64,000 nucleotides of DNA from the NCBI GenBank assembly GCA_947462335.1, contig OX381710.1, forward strand, positions 58,102,842-58,166,841, given 5' to 3'. Shown here piece by piece: positions 19,720 through 29,085 of the stretch; position 1 is the first letter of the stretch; every line of letters starts with the position of its first letter. The position numbers and the translations under genes were made by a program. The notes below the pieces were generated by a model. It worked only from the letters and a program-made list of their open reading frames with translations, had not been told where the DNA came from and ran no database searches. This DNA is from Harmothoe impar (taxonomy: Eukaryota > Annelida > Polychaeta > Phyllodocida > Polynoidae).

Positions 19720-22700
19720 TCAGTTTTCCGTCTCCTTTTCGGTTTTAGCAGCAACAGGTTCAGGGGCTTTGCATTCGCTAGCCCAATGACCCATCTCCTG
19801 ACAGCGTCGACATGGTTGAGGTTTTGTGTCCTTCTTCTTTCTCTTTCTCCTTCCAGAGTCAGAAGTGGACGCAGAGCTCTTTTCCAAGTGCTTCCGCAAC
19901 AAACCCTCAATCAGTTTTTCCATGTCCCTTTCAGACGTCACTGCCGCCACCTCCTTAGAGGCGGGCTGTTTTTCCTTTGGTGGCTTTGTAGCAGCCTCCG
20001 TCACCTGAGCTCCTTTCGGGGCTACAGATGGGGATGCCGCCACACCGCCACTTGGAAAAACAGCCTGTTTGGTTTCATACACATCTGCATGGTCAAACAG
20101 GTCAGCCAGAGACAAGTCCGGCTGCCATTTTTCCCGCAGATATGCTTGGAGATTAGTGTCCCTGACCCCATTGACAAACCTGGAGGTTAACTCCTGGATG
20201 ATAGTGGGTGTGTCAGGTCTACATCCCTGATAACACTCGGATATCAGTTCCTGTAAAGCAAATCCGTAGGATCTCAGATGCTCGTCCTTGCGTTGTACAC
20301 GCTTGAGCAACTGAGTCCTTGGGTCATGCTCACCAATCTTACCAATCGCCCATTCAGCAGTCTCCTCAAGTGAGCTCAATGTCTTGACCTTCACTTGCTT
20401 AAGGTGGGTCGCTACCTCTTGAATATGAACACACTGCGCAGGTATCTGCGCAGATAGCTTGAATGTATCAGAATGAGCTAATATTACAGTATCTGATACA
20501 TATATATGATGATTAAGCCATGTTCAAAAATTAGGGGATTTTGAGAAAAATTGAGCGTTTTATTGGACTTTGCATAGTTAATATATTTAAAGCTAATGAT
20601 ATTTGCTATTTTTATCAAAAGTTAGAACAGTGAAACTATTTACCAATAAATCATTATCTAGAATGATATAGATCTCATTAAGTTACCAAGAAAAACCAAG
20701 GGTATCAATTGTAGCCATTTTCTACACTGATTCTAGCCATTTTACACTTTATTTTTAGCTCTAAATGTAAGATTTAAACCGATTTTGCTATATTTTTTAA
20801 CTTCAAAGGCCAAAAAAACAAAAAATATGCCCGGGACCCCCTATTAAAAACACTTTCATATGTTAGCAAATGATCTGAACTACTTTCTGAGAAAGTTTTA
20901 AAAAATTCTGTTAATTTTGAATACCATTTTTAGCCAATAAAGCTACAAAATGATAGCAATTTATTCATTTTCTTCCCCAAAACATCATATTTTTACCCAG
21001 AATTCCATGGCATACAACTGTAAAATTAATTCTGCAGTGAAGTGGAACATATAGCCATTTCACATGTGAAGTTTTACATTTCTGTGCATAATGGTTGATA
21101 TTTAAAAAAATTATTGAAGTTTTCACACTTTTTTCTCATTTTGAGTGAAAAATTTAAATACTTTAATTTTTCAAAATTCTGTATTTAAAAAAGTAGGTCG
21201 GGACCCCCCATTTTTCTTTTCATTTTCTGTTTTCATATGATTCAGACTGTCTTTAGAAAAAAAATAGAGACATTCTGTTAACTTTGATCAAAGGGTAGCG
21301 ACCCACCTTAAATGCCAAAAGGGCTGGTTCACCTGGCCCGTTGCAGAGTGCTTGCTTCAGAGCAACCAGCGCTTGCTGATTGTTCCAGCGATTGCTCTCC
21401 ACAATAGCCTTGAACCGAACTTTGTACTTTCTCCAGGGTGGCGACCCTGTGAAAGGCGGAATATCGATGGCCTTTTGACGGGCTGCATCTGGATGTTTGG
21501 TCTCCCCAAAGTTGAAAGTAGCATACCATTCATCCAAATCATCGATGTCCCACGGGACGATGTCTGTCCCCAGCTTCTCTATGGCCGGGTTCCTGTCGTA
21601 CTTAGCCCGCTGGACCGGGGTTAAACCCTGTCTAGCTCTGGGCTTCGGTACTGGAACCGAGACCAAGGTCTGCTGCTGGTTCAACATCGTTGAACCAGTA
21701 GATGGGTGGGTGTACCCTGGAGGTGTTGCCAAACCCCCAAAGGCGCCACCACAGACCGGAGTCTTTAAGTAGCTTGCCCCCATCTGAGGTGTCATACTAG
21801 GGACCGTAGTATGTACTATCGTCGGGACACCAGAAGGTGTCACCGATGTGTACAAATTAGGTGTAGTTACGACCGGTGGTACCACCGGAGTTGGTGGTGG
21901 TACCTGTTCTGACTTCTCTTTTAGCTCAAGGTTGGTTTGCTTTAAGCTTTCGAGGTCCCGCCTGGCTAACTGGAGCTGCATGCTCAAATCCTTTCCCAAG
22001 GTATTCAAGCCTGCCACCTCACATTCACCAGACACCCTCTGTCGCAAAAGTTTATCAACCTCAGCCTTCTGAGAAGCCATCTCCTCTTGGAGTTTCAGAA
22101 GGAACCTTTTCTTCTCATCAACCTCCCTAAGGAATAAATTCCTAGTTTGTTTGATGGAAGTAAGTTCCCTCCGGGCCTCTTTGAGGTCCTGCAGTTCAGG
22201 CTTCTTTGTCCCGATCCCCATGTCAGCCAGTAGAGTTGTATCCAACGGTAAGCTGGATGGTTCCTCTACGGCGGGCAAGTTCACAGTTACAGGAGCTTTT
22301 CCCGCCACGTCGGCTTTTCCCGACGGTCTGCCCCTAACCACACCCTCGGGTGTGGTAGTGGCACCATCAGAAAAGACCGACGTGTTTGGATCCAATGAAG
22401 AATCCGCTACCGTCGGTGTGGAACCGACGGGAGCAAGGCCGAGAGAACGCGTCTCTCTGCCCGGTATTTTCTGACCCTCGGGGCAGAAAAGGTTCGTGGA
22501 GAGGGAGTCCAACGATCTCCTGGGGCTGATATCAAAGGGTCCTGGGACCGGAGATTGCTCTCCGTCCTCACCTCTGGCAAAAGCCTCCACAATAGGATCA
22601 CCTATTGCTCCTTGGGAGAGGTCGTCACCGGGCACCTCCAAGGCTGCCCGGCTCTCCCCCCTATTTGATTTGCCCGTGAAGAACCGAACATTTTTTACGG

Positions 22701-22773
22701 CCTCCTCACGTTCCTCAGCAGGGGTTTTAGTCCTGCCGCTGAACGAGCTGACAATATCGTATAGGTAATCCAT
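19720..22773 (-). pseudogene. gag: Ty3/gypsy gag, interrupted by a TTAA-flanked element
   Basis: The frame starts at an ATG 61 bp after the 5' LTR and reads 485 codons before the interruption. That part is Ser/Pro-rich, then a coiled coil at about residues 193-290 (QDLKEARRELTSIKQ and LQLARRDLESLKQ). A capsid-like module follows (DIPPFTGSPPWRKYKVRF and NRWNNQQALVALKQAL). The inserted element then adds a stop at 21253. After it, the same frame resumes with the second capsid half, a basic linker and one zinc knuckle CRRCQEMGHWASEC (CX2CX4HX4C), ending at 19720. Element plus one duplicated TTAA totals 909 bp, a multiple of three, so both halves stay in register. The unbroken frame would be about 714 residues. 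Confidence 0.9.
20403..21307. mobile_element. Non-autonomous TTAA-flanked element nested in gag
   Basis: 905 bp with perfect 14-bp inverted ends GGTGGGTCGCTACC, flanked by TTAA on both sides (20399-20402 and 21308-21311). The interior is strongly AT-rich with no transposase. Two similar CGGGACCCCC motifs point into each half, near 20828 and 21200. A TTAA target is typical of piggyBac elements and also of some Sola and Kolobok types; the ends do not clearly identify which. It inserted in the gag capsid region. Confidence 0.9.
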
Positions 22774-22822
22774 ACACTATAAGCCTATTTAATACCTTAT
22801 CACGGTCGGTTCGATCAAATGG

Positions 22823-22833
22823 TCACGGCACCA
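22823..22833 (-). other. Primer-binding site complementary to tRNA-His
   Basis: On the + strand TCACGGCACCA, one base from the 5' LTR, equals the last 11 bases of typical animal tRNA-His including CCA. Minus-strand element RNA would therefore pair with that tRNA. Just beyond, CGGTTCGATC resembles the tRNA T-arm, perhaps by chance. Confidence 0.85.
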
Positions 22834-22834
22834 A

Positions 22835-23246
22835 TGTAGTTGGTCGAGTACTACGAGTGTAACGCATGAGAATCAAACACCGGACAAGGTAAATTAGACT
22901 TTAATATACGGCGACTTTATTAAAAAGGGTAACTCTGGAGTATTATAATGACAAGTATAACCATCAGCTATACAGGGATCAGATCAGATCACTATAATAC
23001 AGTGGGGCAACCCTACAGCATAGAGTTAAGCCCGTGAGCACAGGGTGGTCATGTCACGACAGTCCCAAACCTGACTGGCTTCCAATGGGGAAGCAGTCAC
23101 CTTATATACAGGCCTGTGGGGGTCACCTGACCACACCACCAGAGCCACCTGGTGTAGATGATTATGTAACTTGTTATGAAACCGTCACGGTCACTGCACA
23201 TGGAATAGGTATACAAATAACACAGCAGTCTGCGCTGCCTGTTACA
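22835..23246 (-). repeat. 5' LTR of the Ty3/gypsy element
   Basis: 412 bp, with no difference seen from the copy at 13019-13430. TATA box at 23100-23108 (minus strand). It serves as the element's promoter. It is followed outside by AACC, the duplicated target. Confidence 0.95.
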
Positions 23247-23777
23247 AACCCTTCAAAAATATTTCCTTGTGAAGCCATAACCCGTGTGTCCTCCTGGTGG
23301 GGGGTGGGGCCTCCATGTGCACCGTGTCGTCCCTCGTTTTGTCGGCTGTACCGAAAAGACATAATTATTTATATGAATGAATGAATCTGATGAATGATAA
23401 ATGGGACTAAATAGTCAATCCGCCAGGGGTTTTCACAAGATTGTTATCATTTATGTTGAGTTTTGTGTTTTCTTGCTTATGTGCCAGAATTGTGGATTTA
23501 ATGAGATTCTGACCAATAAATTGTAATTATAAGCACTAAAAGCTGAGGGTATGGCATGATTAAACTAGTATACTAGCCTTTGAGAATAAAACATGAGATT
23601 GCTTTGTTTGACACATATCCATACTAGGTATTTTGTAGTAGCCTGCCTTGGGACAGACCCCAGGAAGTTTCCTGGTGTCCAGAAACTGTTCCATACACAT
23701 AAATCTACATGCTCTAACTGGCAGACTGTCTCTACCCGTGGTGCTGTCACATAATGGATGTGCGAGTATGGAATTGT

Positions 23778-24091
23778 CCACAGGCGTTCACTGAGCCGTG
23801 TTCTGGTGGAGATTGTCGGTAGGGAGTTGGTAGTATTAGTATAAAGGCCTGACACTGTGGTGGTTCGGTCATCTAGGTGACCACGTGACCAAGCACTACA
23901 TACAGCTAGTTCCCAGGCCAATCAATAGATGTCACTAGTATAGGCCTGGTGATTGGCCTGGGAACTAGCTATATGTAGTGTTTGGTCACGTGGTCACCTA
24001 GATGACCGAACCACCACAGTGTCAGGCCTTTCTACTAATACTACCAACCCACTGCAGACCATCTCCACCAGAACTCAGTGGACGCCTGTGG
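23778..24091. mobile_element. Foldback element with about 145-bp inverted arms
   Basis: The left arm (23778-23924) and right arm (23950-24091) are inverted copies about 90 percent alike by eye, separated by 25 bp. The inner 90 bp is nearly perfect, including GGTGACCACGTGACCAA. Divergence rises outward. No coding sequence. The transcript would form a long hairpin. Confidence 0.9.
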
Positions 24092-24393
24092 AATTGTCAG
24101 AAAAGGCTGTTCGGCGTTGCTGAGACTGATGCGTGGTGCTCGTACATAAAGCATACCCGGACACATAACTAGTATGAATTCACTTTCCTCTATACAGTTT
24201 ACAGTGCTGTTATGCCCGATAAAACGTGCTAGTTGATTAAAATCATATTCCCGTACATTGCAAATGTGAACTGTTACTCCATGAACGGTTTTACGTACTT
24301 CCAATTCTTTTTAACTCAGATTTTCAGGGTATCATGATTTTTTGATATTGCATATTATCATGTGAAAACACTTATAATGCCCTTTATTGGTTA

Positions 24394-24686
24394 GGGAGTG
24401 GTCAGTTTTTAACAACAGGGGTGGGGGTTGGTGGATTTGGGGGGGGGACCAAAAACATTTGGACCCCTTGAAGGGGGAGGGACCAAAAGAATTTGGACCC
24501 CTCTTAAGGGGGGAACCAAAAAAATTGCACCCCATTTTAGCGAAAAAGCCCGCGCGCTACTATAGCTCCAAGGGGTCGGCAGCGCTCAATTTCAACTTGC
24601 CTGAGGGGGGGGGGGACCAAAAAAAATTCGACCCGCTCACTCGAAAATCCACCAACCCCCCCTGTTATTAAAAGATTACCACTCCC
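24394..24686. mobile_element. G-run MITE family, copy 1
   Basis: 293 bp flanked by TTA on both sides (24391-24393, 24687-24689). Inverted ends begin GGGAGTGG and share a TTTTAAYAACAGGGG core. The interior is a series of G-runs each followed by a phrase such as ACCAAAAGAATTTGGACCCC, with a central AAAGCCCGCGCGCTACTAT. Copies recur at 42.3, 50.7 and 54.0-56.0 kb. The TTA duplication fits PIF/Harbinger-type targets; there is no transposase. Confidence 0.8.
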
Positions 24687-24689
24687 TTA

Positions 24690-27600
24690 AAGACTAAGTG
24701 TTTCGTTTTTGGCACAATAGGGCCTCTAAACTAATTACCCCGTGTGTGGTTCCTGTTCTGACATCTTGAAATGTACGAGAACATAATATGATATACGAGT
24801 ATGTTTATGGTGTACATAAATTCATGGATTGTTATGGGATATAGTATAACAACAAACAATACATGTATCGCATCCATATCCGTATGAAATTCCAGTTTAC
24901 TAAAATACTGACTGTAATGGGATATAGTATGATAACAAGCAATACAATGTATCTCCATGCAGGCATGTATCATCGATTGAATTGAATTTGAATTGTATCG
25001 TACTTTTTGAAAATCACTACGTGAATAAAGATACGTTATAAACTCAAAAAAAATATGGTGAGGATTAAATCATTTTCAACTTGTTGAGTGCTGTATAACA
25101 CAAGTGGCCCCTCCAAAATGGCCGACAATTCCAGTTCTGACGTAGTACCCAAATATGTACCTTAACGACTAACCCCCCCCCCCCAAATGCTTTTGCAAAA
25201 CTGCTTTGATTGATTGATTGATTATTTTATTGGCATAAGAATTCACATACATGGGGCGTTTTTCAACTAATGCCAAGGAGAGTCCATCGAGCGATTTTGT
25301 CTCAAGAGTTTATAGTATAGGCTTAGCATAATTTATAACATTAACTATCAATAACCTAGCAGATATTGTGTCTAATCTTACGACACAGCCTTCATAAAGT
25401 CTGCTCGTAGTACAGTTCTTTGAGTTTCTGGGGAGAGCTTTATGTTACAGTTGTATGTCCCTGACCATAACCGTGAATCTATAGATGACGTCCATGTCAT
25501 AACTAATAAGGCATCCTCTTTTCGAGCTTTGAAACTATGTAAACTGAATTCCTACACTACTTTATACAGTACTTACAGGTCGTTCTGCTACAGATTAAAC
25601 TGCCCTGTAGTAGTGATTAATTTCAGCACACAGGCGCCCACTGCAGGGAGGCTCAGGAACTACATCACCAGCACTGGGGCGCCCTCTGGAGCCACGGGGG
25701 GATTCCCCCAGTAGTTGGTAGTGTATGCCACAACGACCCGTTCTTACGATACCAATAACATGCATAATTGTGAAAGGGGGACGGGTCACGTCACATAATT
25801 ATATTCTGGTAGAGGGGGGAGATCAACAGACTTCCAGTAACAAAATGCACTTCATGTCTCATTTCAACTATGTCTTTAACTTTCAAATTTGAATTTCAAT
25901 ACAGGCCTCTCCCTCTCTCCCTCTGTTGCCGTGACTATGGGACAGGTGATGTTGGGGTTTGGTGATGTACCTTCAGAAATATGTCTTGCGAAATGTTCCA
26001 AATCGGCAACGTCATAAATTGTGAACGATCCCTGGGGTTTGTTTTTTAACCATTGGATTCCAGTCTGGGCGAATGCAAACTCACTAAGGCAAAATTAGCA
26101 TCATGAGGTTCTGTTTCATAATCAGTCTTCACCACTACTCTTCGCCAGAAGCTCATGTGGCAGAAGTCATTCTGAAACAGAAAGGTAGTTCTGTCTTTAC
26201 CAAAAGCTCTGTTGGTACTTATTCTGCCATCAAGTCCCTAGGGGGGTCACTCCTTCAGTTTTAGCTACTATTTGTGATCACAAATCCAAGAGAAAGGACC
26301 CATTTCTAGGGTATGAGCGTGGTTCCCCAAGGGCCCATGATATAGGGTGCCCTTCAGACATGTTTTGAGGTAAAGGGTCTTTTTGAATAGTTGTATTAGC
26401 CATTCATGACTGAACAATATCCATTAACAGGAGAATAGGCAGAGGGACAGAGTATAGTCTTCGCCAACTATTCACCAAGTCTTCAAGTCTTCGCCAAGTC
26501 TTAGCCAAGTCCTCGCCAAAGTCTTCCGATAGTCTTCCCTTCTACCTACACTAACAGGCTTTTCCTGGGCTACATCTTATCAGTAGCAAATCAGAGGATG
26601 TTATGTATCAATGGTGGCTAGTCTTAGGGAGGACATTATAGACTATTTAATAATAATAATAATAATAATAATAGGTCCTCTGGGTTAATGGATGAGGTGT
26701 ACTAATACTACCATACATGCATACTAGAACACTAGGAGATTAAAATTCCATAGCTTATAATGATGAGGACAGAGTCAGTATGTGGCTCATAAGTGAGGAT
26801 TTACAGTATATATGGGCACCAATGTACATAGTTTTCTATACATATATGAATGATACACATAATAGAAAGATTATCAGATATGTTCTGAAAGGATTCAAGA
26901 CTGATTTGGCAAAGACTGATGAATGCAGAGTAGAGACATGGTGTTAGGCTAAGGGGAAATGCATTGAACTAAGCCCCTAAGAATGCAAAATGCTGCAATT
27001 ACTTTACAAAGCAAACGACAAGAATAACATCTATTATTACATGATGGTACGGCATTCTATATGCTAACCTATGGGAGCTCCGTACTCCATGCCCCCATGG
27101 AGTACGGTGTAGCCATACTCCATGGCCTCCAAATCTGTTGATTTTCTTCATTTAAAGCAGCAACTCGAGCTTTTCAGACCTCTTCGAACTCAAGCATGAA
27201 TTTAATATTTATAGGACTATCATTTGTTTTTCTTTAAGGCAGAGCAAAATAGCATAGCATATAAGGCCTCTCTAAAGCATACTGGATGGGTGAAATACAG
27301 ATATTAATTCCTCTATGGTGGGAAGGAAAGCCATCTCTGCAGGGGCCAATGCCAATATGACCTCTTGTTGTCAGAGATGGAACTAAAATGGCTTAGTCAT
27401 GTGTGGCTAGTACACTTAGAGCAATCAGTACACACTTATGGTGGAGGTCTACATAAACAAATAATTTGGGAAGTATATATAATGTATAATCTGCATGAAT
27501 ACACATGGAAACCCTTATGGTTGTGGATGGGAATCATGCTTTCATTATGCATATAAATAGGAGCATAGTGAGAGGTAGTTCACCTCAAGCCCAATAGGAG

Positions 27601-27848
27601 GCAGCGTGGAGTAGGTGACCTGCAGATCATTATGTTATCTGGTTTACAGTTGGTTGACTGCTATTCTCACAGGAGGTATTTCACCTATTTTCATACAGAA
27701 AGAAGCATCCATATTATTTGTCAATCAACCTGTCCACATATGAGTCTGCGAAGATTGCTGACATGTTATTATCTAAAATTCGATGCTTGGAGCTCGAGTA
27801 GCTGCTTTAAAGACTCATGTAACAAACACAAAATCCCACTTATCGACA
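24690..27848. other. Intergenic stretch with microsatellites, no supportable gene
   Basis: An AAT microsatellite lies at 26648-26673. A short array of AGTCTTCGCCA-like units is at about 26455-26535. A direct duplication of a TGTAATGGGATATAGTAT-like phrase occurs near 24830 and 24910. No coding motifs were seen. Confidence 0.5.
25195..25262 (-). mobile_element. Possible 3' tail of a non-LTR retroelement
   Basis: On the minus strand the sequence reads GCCAATAAAATAATCAATCAATC, a poly(A)-like signal followed by short AATC repeats. Such tetranucleotide tails mark the 3' ends of CR1/L2-like LINEs and their SINE partners. No reverse transcriptase sequence is found beside it, so it would be a severely truncated copy. 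Confidence 0.3.
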
Positions 27849-27850
27849 TA

Positions 27851-28764
27851 CACTGTAAAGATATTCCGTTGAATATACGGAGAATCAATGCAAAACTTTA
27901 CGGTCCATCATCGTAAATGTGATTACGGTGAGGCAATGTTAAGTCAACCAATTTTACTGTGAATATCTGTAATCCAGTACAGTGAAACACAGTTTATTCA
28001 TTTACGGTGAAGCTATGTCTTGTAAAAATATTCCGTTGAATATACAGAGAATCAATGTAAAATCTTACAGTGGATCATCATTATATATTATTACAGTGGA
28101 GCAATGTAAGATCGATCAATTTTACTTTGAACATCCGTAATTCAGCACAGTGAAACACTGTTTATTTATTTTACGGTGAAGCTTCGTTTCATTGATGTTT
28201 AGTTTTATCACACCAGGTGGCAGTTTGGTTCATGAGGAGATTTTCATGGATGCTAAGAACACCATTTTTGTGGTAATAAGAAAAATATATAGATAAACAG
28301 CTGTAAGGTTTGCTCTGTAGCCATCCTAGAGTGACTTCTTCTCATGGACTGGCATTACGAAGTGTCATGAAGCATTTTATAATGCTCTCATAGACTGATT
28401 CCTAATGATTAGGCCTGAAGTCTTGACACTAAGATGCTATTGCTGATTGGACATGGTACCAAATTTGGCATGGAACCATATTGAGCATAGAGTTAGGTAT
28501 TGGTGGATAAATGGACAGAAAAATACTGGGATAAATGAGACAAATATGGTTAAAACTATTGTTTAGGCACTGTATTAGAATAACAGTGATGTTCTGTATT
28601 TTGTCAGATTAACGGTGATTCACTGGCACCACTGGGTGCTGGGCTTTCACAGTTATTATTATGGAGAATTTGAAATGACGGTGACAGTTATTTTTACGGT
28701 GAAAGTCCGGCACCCAGCGTTGCTGCTGAATCTCCGTTATCTTAACGGAATTTTTTTTACAGTG
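27851..28764. mobile_element. TA-flanked element with CACTGTAAA ends and internal 171-bp duplication
   Basis: Inverted ends CACTGTAAAGATATTCCGTT and, at the right, CACTGTAAAAAAAATTCCGTT (reverse strand), flanked by TA (27849-27850, 28765-28766). The left portion is a tandem pair of about 171-bp units (27848-28018 and 28019-28189) sharing ATTCCGTTGAATATAC and CACAGTGAAACAC. The right portion has an inverted pair of about 48 bp around CACTGGGTGCTGGGC / GCCCGGCACCCAG-like sequence. No transposase. Confidence 0.7.
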
Positions 28765-28871
28765 TACATGTACATCATACATCACATGTTGAAGCTGGGT
28801 CATATCACACTCAGCCTTCGGCATCGTGTGATATGACCCAGCTTCAACTCGTGAAGTATGATGTGCATGTA
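28765..28871. repeat. Hairpin with 46-bp arms
   Basis: Arms 28765-28810 and 28826-28871 pair with about four mismatches; the inner 23 bp (GTTGAAGCTGGGTCATATCA and on) are perfect. The loop is 15 bp. It abuts the previous element's right TA, so it may be a second nested insertion. Confidence 0.9.
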
Positions 28872-29046
28872 TGTAATTGGCGTGGAGTTTTGTCTATATA
28901 ATTATTTAACCTGTAAGATTATGTATTTCTAAGTTTAGCTGGCCAATGTCCTCCACTAAGGTGGGCATCAAAATACATTAAGAAACACAAAATACTCTTT
29001 GCACAAGAGCTCTCATACCTATCGCCAAATGGTTAAGAAACAGAGC

Positions 29047-29085
29047 TCACATAACCTCTATCCATCATGGATAGAGCTATGTGTG
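29047..29085. repeat. Short hairpin, 17-18-bp arms
   Basis: CTCTATCC and GGATAGAG form the perfect inner stem around a five-base loop, extended outward by TCACATA and TATGTGTGA with a bulge. Similar GGTTAAGAAAC phrases occur on both sides (about 29031 and 29173), so it may be part of a decayed foldback. Confidence 0.6.

Larger units (their letters stand above)
13019..23246 (-). mobile_element. Full-length Ty3/gypsy LTR retrotransposon, minus strand
   Basis: The element is 10,228 bp. Two 412-bp LTRs begin TG and end CA, with AACC on both outer sides (4-bp duplication). Reading along the minus strand the order is 5' LTR, tRNA-His primer site, gag, pol (protease, reverse transcriptase, RNase H, integrase), a roughly 2-kb 3' region with decayed open frames, polypurine tract and 3' LTR. 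RT before integrase defines the Ty3/gypsy order. The LTRs appear identical base for base, so the insertion is very recent on an evolutionary scale. Pol is uninterrupted. Gag is split by a separate TTAA-flanked element, so this copy could not make normal Gag itself. Confidence 0.95.
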
